Notes under the pieces: model-generated | What the model was told of the DNA's origin: nothing | Databases searched by the model: none | What the model saw: the letters and a program-made list of their open reading frames with translations, nothing else | Position numbers and translations under genes: made by a program | DNA from: Pseudopedobacter sp. | Lineage (GTDB): Bacteria; Bacteroidota; Bacteroidia; Sphingobacteriales; Sphingobacteriaceae | Assembly: GCA_014378285.1 (NCBI GenBank) | Contig: JACMNZ010000260.1 | Location: forward strand, 1 to 5,267 | Direction: 5' to 3' | DNA length: 5,267 nucleotides | Part shown: piece after piece, positions 1-5,267 of the stretch | How positions within the stretch are numbered: the stretch's first letter is position 1 | Layout of the letters: each line of letters begins with the position of its first letter

Positions 1-1758
1 AGCCAAAATTTTGTTTACAATCTTATGGTTTCCGTTGATGGCAACTTTATAGCTATCCGGCATATTTCCGTAGAAACTCATTCCACCGCCCATTGCAGCC
101 ATGTCTTTCATTCTACGCATAAACTCGTCCATCGTAACCGTCACAGGCAATTCATCCGGATTCAAAGCTTCAACTTCTACCTGGTAGGCAGGTTTGTTAA
201 TCGCCTTTTCAAAGATTTCTTTAATCTGTTTGGTTTGGTCTTCGCTTAAAACGTGTTCCATTTTCTCGCCTTTGTCAATCAGTTTATCAGCGGTGCTAGA
301 ATCTACACGTTTCAATTGTGTTTTTTCCAATTTCTGCTCCATCTGGCTCACAAAATGCGAATCTATTTGAGTATCCATTAATAAAACATCGTAACCTTTT
401 CTGGTTGCAGATTGGATAAAACCATCTTGTTTTGCAGGATCAACGGTATATAAATAAATTACATTACCGTCTTTATCCGTTTGGATAGCTTTTACTTTAT
501 CACGATACTCATCCATGGTAAAGTTTTTCTTTTCGGTATTGGTAAACAAAGCGAAATCTTTGGCTTTATCATAGAATTTCTCTTCGCTAATCATTCCGTA
601 TTTCACAAACAAGCCGATATCGCTCCATTTGGTTTCGTAAGCAGCTCTATCTTTTTTGAAGAGTTCGCCTAATTTTTCAGCCACTTTTTTAGTGATGTAA
701 CTGTTAATTTTCTTCACGTTACTATCCGCCTGCAAGAAACTTCTTGAAACGTTCAACGGAATATCCGGAGAATCAATTACTCCATGTAACAACATCAAAA
801 ACTCAGGAACAATGTCTTTTACTTCATCGGTAATAAATACCTGGCGACTAAATAATTTGATTTTGTTTCTTTGGATTTCTACATCGTTTTTCAACTTAGG
901 AAAATATAAAACTCCGGTTAAATTGAAAGGATAATCTACGTTTAAATGAATCCAGAACAATGGATCCTCTTGGAAAGGATAAAGTTCTTTGTAGAATTTG
1001 ATATAATCTTCATCCGTTAATTCTGATGGAGATTGTGTCCAAATTGGTTTTGCTCCATTAATTACATTTGGTACTTCAACAGATTTGTATTGTTTTTTAC
1101 CTTCGGCGTCTTCACCGTCATCAACGCTATCGGTTGTGGTACCGAAAACTAATTTTACAGTTAAAAACTTGAAGTATTTATCTAAAATCTGTTGTAATTT
1201 ATGTTGGTCTAAAAACTCTTCCGATTCGCTGTTAACATGCAAAATCACATCAGTTCCACGGGTTTTCTTAGTTCCTTCTTTAATCTCAAATTCTGTGCTT
1301 CCATCACAGATCCAAGCAGCTGACTCTGCACCGTCTTGGTAAGAAAGTGTTTGAATCTCTACATGATCAGAAACCATAAAAGCAGAGTAAAAACCTAAAC
1401 CGAATTTTCCAATAATCTCATTGGCATCCTTAGCGTCCTTAAATTTCTCTACAAATTCTGTCGCTCCTGAGAAAGCAATCTGGTTAATATATTTTTTAAT
1501 CTCTTCGGCAGTCATCCCCAAACCATTGTCAGAAATAGTAATGGTTTTTTTATCCTTATCAAAAGATACGTTCACTTCTAATTCGCCCAACTCACCATTA
1601 TATTGACCTAAACCCGCCAAACGCTTAATTTTTTGGGTTGCATCGGCAGCGTTAGAAACAAGTTCTCTTAAAAATATCTCGTTATCAGAGTATAAAAACT
1701 TTTTGATGATTGGGAAAATATTCTCCGTGTGAATTGAAATCGTTCCTTTTTCCTTCAT
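1..1758 (-). CDS. htpG: HtpG, bacterial Hsp90 molecular chaperone (3' end cut off by the window edge)
   Basis: Cytosolic ATP-dependent homodimeric chaperone of the Hsp90 family, which remodels client proteins under stress. The frame is open without interruption from the ATG at 1758 to base 1, giving 586 residues; the family is usually about 620-630, so only the last few dozen C-terminal residues are missing. The GHKL ATPase domain shows the expected motifs: E32 and N36 in LRELVSNAADA (catalytic Glu and Mg-ATP Asn), DNGLGM at 77-82, and GKFGLGFYSA at 117-126 (ATP lid end). The middle domain carries IPLNVSRSFLQ at 333-343, where R339 is the ATP-contacting arginine. The C-terminal dimerisation region is entered, with the methionine- and glycine-rich stretch MRRMKDMAAMGGGMSFYG before residue 567. 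No charged eukaryote-type linker is seen. The ATG is chosen because MKEKGTISIHTENIF matches the usual N-terminus and no nearby upstream start exists. No Shine-Dalgarno sequence precedes it, as is normal in Bacteroidota. It is transcribed alone on the minus strand. Confidence 0.97.
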   Translation of the reverse strand, partial: MKEKGTISIHTENIFPIIKKFLYSDNEIFLRELVSNAADATQKIKRLAGLGQYNGELGELEVNVSFDKDKKTITISDNGLGMTAEEIKKYINQIAFSGATEFVEKFKDAKDANEIIGKFGLGFYSAFMVSDHVEIQTLSYQDGAESAAWICDGSTEFEIKEGTKKTRGTDVILHVNSESEEFLDQHKLQQILDKYFKFLTVKLVFGTTTDSVDDGEDAEGKKQYKSVEVPNVINGAKPIWTQSPSELTDEDYIKFYKELYPFQEDPLFWIHLNVDYPFNLTGVLYFPKLKNDVEIQRNKIKLFSRQVFITDEVKDIVPEFLMLLHGVIDSPDIPLNVSRSFLQADSNVKKINSYITKKVAEKLGELFKKDRAAYETKWSDIGLFVKYGMISEEKFYDKAKDFALFTNTEKKNFTMDEYRDKVKAIQTDKDGNVIYLYTVDPAKQDGFIQSATRKGYDVLLMDTQIDSHFVSQMEQKLEKTQLKRVDSSTADKLIDKGEKMEHVLSEDQTKQIKEIFEKAINKPAYQVEVEALNPDELPVTVTMDEFMRRMKDMAAMGGGMSFYGNMPDSYKVAINGNHKIVNKILA

Positions 1759-1805
1759 GATATATTTATGTCTTATTAAAATTTTATGTTTACGAAAGAG
1801 CTATC

Positions 1806-1822
1806 ATCAATGCTTGTTCCAA
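1806..1822 (-). promoter_or_regulatory. Candidate sigma-54-like (-24/-12) promoter of htpG
   Basis: On the minus strand these bases read TTGGAACAAGCATTGAT. Against the RpoN consensus YTGGCACGRNNNTTGCW, 11 of 14 informative positions match with exact spacing, including the essential GG of the -24 box and the TTG of the -12 box; the C of the -12 GC is replaced by A. It would start transcription near 1795, leaving a leader of about 35-40 nt before the htpG ATG. I saw no Bacteroidota-type TAnnTTTG -7 element between it and the start. The match is seen in the sequence; its use as a promoter is inferred. Confidence 0.4.
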
Positions 1823-1834
1823 TTAAGTTCAGCG

Positions 1835-1847
1835 TGTCAAGTTGACA
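1835..1847. promoter_or_regulatory. Perfect 13-bp palindrome upstream of htpG, candidate operator
   Basis: TGTCAA and TTGACA are exact reverse complements around a single central base. The palindrome lies 12 bp upstream of the candidate -24 element and about 77 bp upstream of the htpG start codon. Its symmetry and position fit a binding site for a dimeric regulator of htpG, for example a heat-shock regulator; no specific protein can be named from the sequence. Alternatively, the minus-strand TTGACA could be read as a -35-like box, but no suitable -10 partner follows. Confidence 0.4.
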
Positions 1848-1893
1848 GGATGGGTTTTATAATTTGGGCGTTTTAACGGGCTTTGCACTTAAT

Positions 1894-1939
1894 CTTTTTT
1901 TGTCTTATTCTTCAACTCCGCTCAGAATGACAAAAAAAG
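1894..1939. repeat. Hairpin with dispersed-repeat-like core
   Basis: The outer arms CTTTTTTTGTC (1894-1904) and GACAAAAAAAG (1929-1939) are exact reverse complements of 11 bp. Inside them ATTCT (1907-1911) pairs with AGAAT (1924-1928), separated from the outer stem by a two-base bulge, with a 12-base loop. Read on the minus strand the core begins GTCATTCTGAGCGGAG and continues with GTTGAAGAAT. From general knowledge this resembles a short intergenic repeat recurring in many Bacteroidota genomes, but copy number cannot be tested here. The T/A-rich arms would also let it act as a bidirectional intrinsic terminator, although no gene ends next to it. Confidence 0.5.
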
Positions 1940-2082
1940 GATATCGTTTCAATCCCTAACGCGGCAATTAACAATGATATTTTGTAAATAAAGGGTTCAT
2001 CAATCCAACTTGTTTAAAATCATTTTCTGTTTTTTAGGATACCAACCGAGGATTGGGATTATTAATTAATGGGTTTTATCTG

Positions 2083-2178
2083 TTCGTCACCTTGAGGAAC
2101 GAGAGGCCTCGCAAATAAGTAAAACTCGTTTACATGGCAACCTACAAGTGGGATGTATCCTATCTTTAACATGACGAA
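2083..2178. repeat. Repeat-like segment with nested inverted repeats
   Basis: The segment is bounded by TTCGTCA (2083-2089) and its reverse complement TGACGAA (2172-2178). Nested near the left end, AACGAG (2098-2103) pairs with CTCGTT (2125-2130), and an 8-bp palindrome GAGGCCTC lies at 2103-2110. The phrase CTTGAGGAACGAG resembles short dispersed intergenic repeats of Bacteroidota genomes. It codes for nothing recognisable: the longest minus-strand frame through it starts ATG at 2173 and gives only about 33 codons. It could be a decayed miniature element, or chance symmetry. Confidence 0.3.
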
Positions 2179-2200
2179 ACTTCAATTTCCATTATATAAG

Positions 2201-2212
2201 ATCGTTAACGAT
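2201..2212. other. 12-bp perfect palindrome ATCGTTAACGAT
   Basis: ATCGTTAACGAT reads identically on both strands, with no spacer. It sits in the spacer roughly 150 bp past the end of the metalloprotease and 440 bp upstream of htpG, too far from either start for an obvious operator role. A protein-binding site is possible; so is chance in AT-rich DNA. Confidence 0.3.
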
Positions 2213-2224
2213 AGAAACGGCAGC

Positions 2225-2262
2225 TTTTTTTGCGCTTACTATTTACGCAAATAGCAAAAAAA
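2225..2262. other. T-run/A-run inverted repeat, possible weak hairpin
   Basis: TTTTTTTGC (2225-2233) is the exact reverse complement of GCAAAAAAA (2254-2262). Between them, CTATTT (2239-2244) can instead pair with AAATAG (2249-2254) around a four-base loop, so two foldings overlap. It lies beyond the strong protease terminator in the direction of transcription and could serve as a back-up terminator, but the stem is mostly A-T and weak. Confidence 0.3.
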
Positions 2263-2304
2263 CTATAGTGGATAGCGTGTTTAAACGACCAAATAATTCT
2301 ACAC

Positions 2305-2341
2305 AAAAAACCGGCATTGGCATAAAGCCAATGCCGGTTTT
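2305..2341 (-). terminator. Intrinsic terminator of the metalloprotease gene
   Basis: CCGGCATTGGC (2311-2321) pairs perfectly with GCCAATGCCGG (2327-2337) around the loop ATAAA; flanking A and T runs extend the stem to 15 bp (2307-2321 with 2327-2341). On the minus strand the stem is followed by a run of six T. It begins 20 bases after the protease stop codon. The A-run on the other side makes it formally bidirectional, but no plus-strand gene reaches it. Confidence 0.93.
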
Positions 2342-2360
2342 AAAACTCACTAATTAAAAT

Positions 2361-4871
2361 CTATTTCTTTGGATTCAAAATCAAATCAATCCTTGCTAAG
2401 GCATCCACTAAATGAGCTTTAATAATGGTATTGCTATACCTTGGTAATGCTTTTTTAATATTAGATTGAAGGTTTGTTAACTCTAAACGAGCCATTGGTC
2501 TAATATCAGATTGCGAAGCATTAATCCTGGTACCTACAAATCTTGAAACATATTCTGCTGGAATTCCTTGAGGAACGTTTTGATCTTGCGTCATTAAGTA
2601 TTCCATGCGTTCTATATAAGCTCTTTGTAAATTCCTACGATATACATCGATATTTGCTCCCGTAGAAAGTTCTGTCCAAATACCTTTGTGCAAATCTGAG
2701 AATAACTCATCAATAGCATAAGCATTGTTTCCGTTTTTAGCAGAATTATCAATTACTCTTGCCAATCTAGCAAAGTCTAAAATGCCGTTTAGAGCACCAA
2801 CTTGTACTCTTCTTAATTTTTCTAATAATTCGGCATTATCAAACTTTGCAGTTTCCTCATTTACAAACATCCACTTTGGAGTCATAAATGCTTGATCAAC
2901 AACAAACTTAACACTTGCTTTTTGCTTTGCTTTTTCTACATGGGTATAAACCGCTCCGCTTTGTTCGTAAGTTTTATCGTTTTCATAAATACCACCAATA
3001 CTTGCCCTAACGTGGCCCATGTAACGGTTAAACTGACCTAAAACTTCACCGTATAATTCTTCTAAATTATCATAAGGTTTGCCTTCTTCGTAAGTCCACT
3101 TTTGGATATTAGGAATAATACGTTTTAAATTTGCAATCCCGTAAGTGGAAGCTTTTATTGCATCATCACCTAAATCTTCTGATTGCGATCTTGGATCAAT
3201 TGGATTACCTGTTTGTGCACCGTAAAAATAGAGCGGATTTCCAGCTCTTTCTATTGTCCATTTATTTAAGATTTTAGCTTGTTCTTCTTGTGTTTTATTA
3301 GGAAAATAAGTGTATCCCCATTTAATAGCCCATTTATCGTAGATTCCAATCCCAGGATATAATTCTACTCCTTTATCTTCAGGCTGAGCAACATAATTGA
3401 AACGGGCATAATCCATAATTGATGGTGCTGTACCTCCCATTTTTTGAGTAAATGTAGCAGAGCGTAAGCTATCCACTGGAAAAGCAGCAGATGAACCAAA
3501 ATTATGTGGCAAACCTAAAGTATGTCCAACTTCATGAGAAGAAACAAAACGGATTAATTGCCCCATAACTTCATCACTAAATTTAGGCATACGAGCCGCA
3601 GGATTAACAGCTGCCGTTTGTACAAAAAACCAATTTCTCACCAAATTCATTACATTATGGTACCAACCAATATCAGATTCAATAATTTCTCCTGAACGTG
3701 GATCAGAAATATGTGGTCCATATGCGTTTGAAATGTTAGAAGCAAAATATCTGATTACAGAATATCTAGCATCTTCTGGAGACCAATCCGCATCATTTGT
3801 TGGTGGCTCTAAACAAGTAATTGCATTCTTAAAACCTGCAGCCTCAAAAGCTTTGTTCCAATCTTTTACTCCTTCAATTAAATAAGGTCTCCATTTTTTT
3901 GGAGTTGCAGGGTCTATATAATAAACAATTTGTTTTTTAGGTTCTACTAATTCGCCTCTTGCATAAGCGGCTTCATCTTTTGGCTCTAATTTCCACCTGG
4001 CAATGTAACGAGTAACCGTAGCTTTTTGTGCATCAATTCCGTAATCTGTTTGTCTGCGAGAAAAATAACCTACTCTATCGTCGTTTAATCTTGCCGCCAT
4101 TGGCACTTTTGGTAAAAGCACCATTGATGTATTTAACTCAACAGTGACAGAACCCAAAGAACCGTCTCCCGGAGGACTTGTGGCTACATAGGTTTTAATT
4201 GTTCTTGCTTCAATATTAATTGGATAAGACCTTATTGAGTCTATGTATGAACGAGCCTCATCTAGTCTTGTGATTTTATATTGGGTTTTTGTGTTTTGTT
4301 GCAAACCTAAAGCTTGTACATCTTTAGCAAAAAAATCTGTTACATCAATTACAACTGCAGTTGAATCCTTACCTTTTGCTTTGATATCAAACGATGCTAA
4401 AATTGGAGATAGGTTAGAGTTTCTAACAGACTCATACATATCCGTTCCTTCTGCAGCGATATTTGTATAAGATGGTACACGGATCATTACTTGTGTCCCT
4501 CTTTTTTCCCAAACCCAAACTTGTTCGTTTAATTCTTCGCCACCATAAGTTCCATCTGCGGCAGGCGTTTTAGAATAACGTGTTACTGCTAACATTTCTC
4601 TGCCAAATAAAGAATCAGGGATTTCATAGTAATATTTATCCTCCACCTTATGAACGGTGAATAAACCAACATCCGTTTTTGCTTTAGCGGTTATTACCTC
4701 TTTGTAAGGTTTAATGCCCACTTCTTTTTTAGGAGCAGCAGGCTTAGCTGCCGACAATGCTGACATCTTCGCTTTTTCCGCTTCCTTCTTTTTTTGAGCA
4801 GAACAAGCAGATACAGCAACCGCTAGAGAAAATAATCCCACTAGTTTTAAGGTCTGTAAATTTCTTTTCAT
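2361..4871 (-). CDS. Zinc-dependent metalloprotease lipoprotein, gluzincin/metzincin-like (DUF5117/DUF4953 type)
   Basis: Predicted envelope-anchored zinc endopeptidase of 836 residues; its substrate is unknown. A type II signal peptide is clear: MKRN, then a hydrophobic stretch at about 8-22 and lipobox VSA-C23. The mature start is SAQKKKEAEKAK, basic and Ala/Lys-rich, a likely tether. Residues about 50-100 (KPYKEVITAKAKTDVGLFTV onward) resemble the DUF5118 N-terminal segment, about 100-290 the DUF5117 beta-rich region, and about 420-730 the DUF4953 catalytic region; these boundaries come from memory of the family. The catalytic motif HEVGHTLGLPHN places zinc ligands at H446, H450 and H456 and the general base at E447. 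SIMDY with M486 fits a Met-turn 30 residues later, so all key residues are intact. The ATG at 4871 directly begins the signal peptide. No Shine-Dalgarno is present. It is monocistronic, with a terminator 20 bases past the stop, and lies downstream of a terminated rRNA operon. Family assignment is strong; biological role is not known to me. Confidence 0.92.
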   Translation of the reverse strand: MKRNLQTLKLVGLFSLAVAVSACSAQKKKEAEKAKMSALSAAKPAAPKKEVGIKPYKEVITAKAKTDVGLFTVHKVEDKYYYEIPDSLFGREMLAVTRYSKTPAADGTYGGEELNEQVWVWEKRGTQVMIRVPSYTNIAAEGTDMYESVRNSNLSPILASFDIKAKGKDSTAVVIDVTDFFAKDVQALGLQQNTKTQYKITRLDEARSYIDSIRSYPINIEARTIKTYVATSPPGDGSLGSVTVELNTSMVLLPKVPMAARLNDDRVGYFSRRQTDYGIDAQKATVTRYIARWKLEPKDEAAYARGELVEPKKQIVYYIDPATPKKWRPYLIEGVKDWNKAFEAAGFKNAITCLEPPTNDADWSPEDARYSVIRYFASNISNAYGPHISDPRSGEIIESDIGWYHNVMNLVRNWFFVQTAAVNPAARMPKFSDEVMGQLIRFVSSHEVGHTLGLPHNFGSSAAFPVDSLRSATFTQKMGGTAPSIMDYARFNYVAQPEDKGVELYPGIGIYDKWAIKWGYTYFPNKTQEEQAKILNKWTIERAGNPLYFYGAQTGNPIDPRSQSEDLGDDAIKASTYGIANLKRIIPNIQKWTYEEGKPYDNLEELYGEVLGQFNRYMGHVRASIGGIYENDKTYEQSGAVYTHVEKAKQKASVKFVVDQAFMTPKWMFVNEETAKFDNAELLEKLRRVQVGALNGILDFARLARVIDNSAKNGNNAYAIDELFSDLHKGIWTELSTGANIDVYRRNLQRAYIERMEYLMTQDQNVPQGIPAEYVSRFVGTRINASQSDIRPMARLELTNLQSNIKKALPRYSNTIIKAHLVDALARIDLILNPKK

Positions 4872-5206
4872 ATAGTTATTTAGATTTCTTTAATTTCCCA
4901 ATTTAGGTAATAAATAAAAATGAAGAAAATATTAACTGTTTTGTTACTTAAAATGATTTTCTAAGGGAAGATTTTAAAATAAGCTGAACCAATTATATTA
5001 CTTTGAGCGCCATTTCTGGGCAGTATTGTGGACGAAGGTATCGAAAGTCTTCTGTCTAGCGGGAGGATCGGTTTCAAGCCTTCGCTCATAAGCTCAGAAC
5101 TTCCTCTAGCAATAGAGAAGAGACTGCATTCCTCAAAGAATGCTTCACCTCTTATATTGGAGTCAAAATAGATACCGGAAAGGCTTCGGAACTAAAGAGA
5201 CGTGAC
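4872..5206. other. Spacer between the rRNA operon end and the metalloprotease
   Basis: The part next to the protease (4872-4980) is very AT-rich and should hold its promoter, but the best -7-like match, TAAATTGG on the minus strand at about 4898-4905, misses one key base of TAnnTTTG and lacks a well-placed TTG upstream. The part from about 5001 to 5200 is about 45% G+C by hand count. It stays open on the minus strand from 5191 to a stop at 4961 (76 codons, first ATG at 5089) and on the plus strand from 5007 to a stop at 5171 (54 codons, only a GTG start at 5028). I recognise neither translation, and neither has clear start signals, so no gene is called. Short hairpins such as GCATTC/GAATGC near 5125-5142 are present. 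It may be a gene remnant, a repeat or rRNA-flanking DNA. Confidence 0.5.
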
Positions 5207-5240
5207 AAAAAAAGCCCCCCTTCCAATTGGGAAGGGGGGC
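5207..5240 (-). terminator. Intrinsic terminator of the rRNA operon
   Basis: GCCCCCCTTCC (5214-5224) pairs perfectly with GGAAGGGGGGC (5230-5240) around the five-base loop AATTG, an 11-bp G-C-rich stem. On the minus strand it is followed by seven T (bases 5207-5213). It begins only a few bases past the predicted 5S rRNA 3' end, the usual place for the terminator of an rRNA operon. Confidence 0.95.
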
Positions 5241-5244
5241 GTTA

Positions 5245-5267
5245 AGGTCTGGCACCGACCTACTCTC
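5245..5267 (-). rRNA. rrf: 5S rRNA, 3' end only (rest lies beyond the window)
   Basis: Reading the minus strand from the window edge gives GAGAGTAGGTCGGTGCCAGA, which matches the characteristic 3' tail of bacterial 5S rRNA (GGGAGAGTAGGTCGCCGCCAG in many Bacteroidota). The final bases would pair with the 5' end of the molecule to form helix I. The exact mature 3' end is uncertain by a few bases because the 5' partner is outside the window. A strong terminator follows immediately, which supports this being the last gene of a 16S-23S-5S operon on the minus strand. Confidence 0.85.

Larger units (their letters stand above)
1848..2304. other. Intergenic spacer between htpG and the metalloprotease, no convincing gene
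   Basis: No open frame here has coding character. The stretch instead holds a long hairpin with a repeat-like core (1894-1939), a repeat-like segment with nested inverted repeats (2083-2178), a 12-bp palindrome (2201-2212) and a T-run/A-run inverted repeat (2225-2262), each listed separately. The part from 1940 to 2082 is AT-rich and shows only short palindromes such as ATTAATTAAT at 2060-2069. Because htpG appears to have its own promoter close to its start and the protease is terminated at the other side, most of this spacer is probably not needed for expressing either gene. Confidence 0.6.

Noticed and set aside
25..1606. Four plus-strand open frames of 61-85 codons (25-249, 481-672, 1085-1342, 1421-1606)
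   Set aside because: All lie antisense within htpG, whose minus-strand frame is continuous and strongly conserved. Their translations show no domain character.
2074..2173. Minus-strand frame of about 33 codons starting with ATG at 2173
   Set aside because: It is short, runs through repeat-like sequence, and has no start signal or recognisable product.
1759..2360. CRISPR array, tRNA or transposase in the htpG-protease spacer
   Set aside because: No regularly spaced repeats, no cloverleaf-like sequence and no frame with transposase motifs were seen; the symmetrical elements are single hairpins.
4243..4470. Plus-strand open frame of 75 codons
   Set aside because: It lies antisense within the metalloprotease coding region and looks like a shadow of that gene's codon use.
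1..4871. htpG and the metalloprotease as one operon or one system
   Set aside because: A strong terminator and a 600-bp spacer separate them, and htpG has its own candidate promoter. Shared strand alone is not evidence of a joint function.
4898..4905. TAAATTGG on the minus strand as the -7 element of the metalloprotease promoter
   Set aside because: It misses a key T of TAnnTTTG and I found no TTG at the proper distance upstream, so the promoter cannot be placed with confidence.

Overview
The window reads as part of a Bacteroidota chromosome, most likely a Sphingobacteriaceae (Pedobacter-like) organism. This rests on AT-rich DNA, no Shine-Dalgarno-like sequence before either start codon, an HtpG with the family's Bacteroidota-style sequence, and a large lipoprotein metalloprotease of a kind common in Bacteroidota. 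The genus is inferred from general resemblance and was not tested by any search.

All recognised genes lie on the minus strand. Reading in that direction, from the right end: (1) the last bases of a 5S rRNA gene enter at the window edge and are followed at once by a strong intrinsic terminator (5207-5240), so an rRNA operon ends here. (2) A spacer of about 335 bp follows. Its rRNA-proximal 200 bp are richer in G+C (about 45%) and open in reading frames on both strands, but show no recognisable gene. (3) An 836-residue lipoprotein zinc metalloprotease (2361-4871) has a complete HExxHxxGxxH motif and Met-turn, and a near-perfect terminator just past its stop. (4) A spacer of about 545 bp holds several hairpins, repeat-like segments and palindromes and no convincing gene. 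(5) htpG, the bacterial Hsp90, starts at 1758 and runs off the left edge with 586 codons present.

The two protein genes are separate transcription units. The protease has its own terminator and follows the terminated rRNA operon. htpG has a candidate promoter region of its own: a sigma-54-like -24/-12 element with a 13-bp TGTCAA/TTGACA palindrome 12 bp upstream. Functionally, HtpG is a cytosolic ATP-dependent stress chaperone and the metalloprotease is an envelope-anchored hydrolase; nothing shows that they work together.

I found no CRISPR array, tRNA, insertion sequence with a transposase, or clear novel multi-gene system. The most interesting signals are the htpG promoter architecture, the repeat-like hairpins in the htpG-protease spacer, and the unexplained G+C-richer segment beside the rRNA operon.
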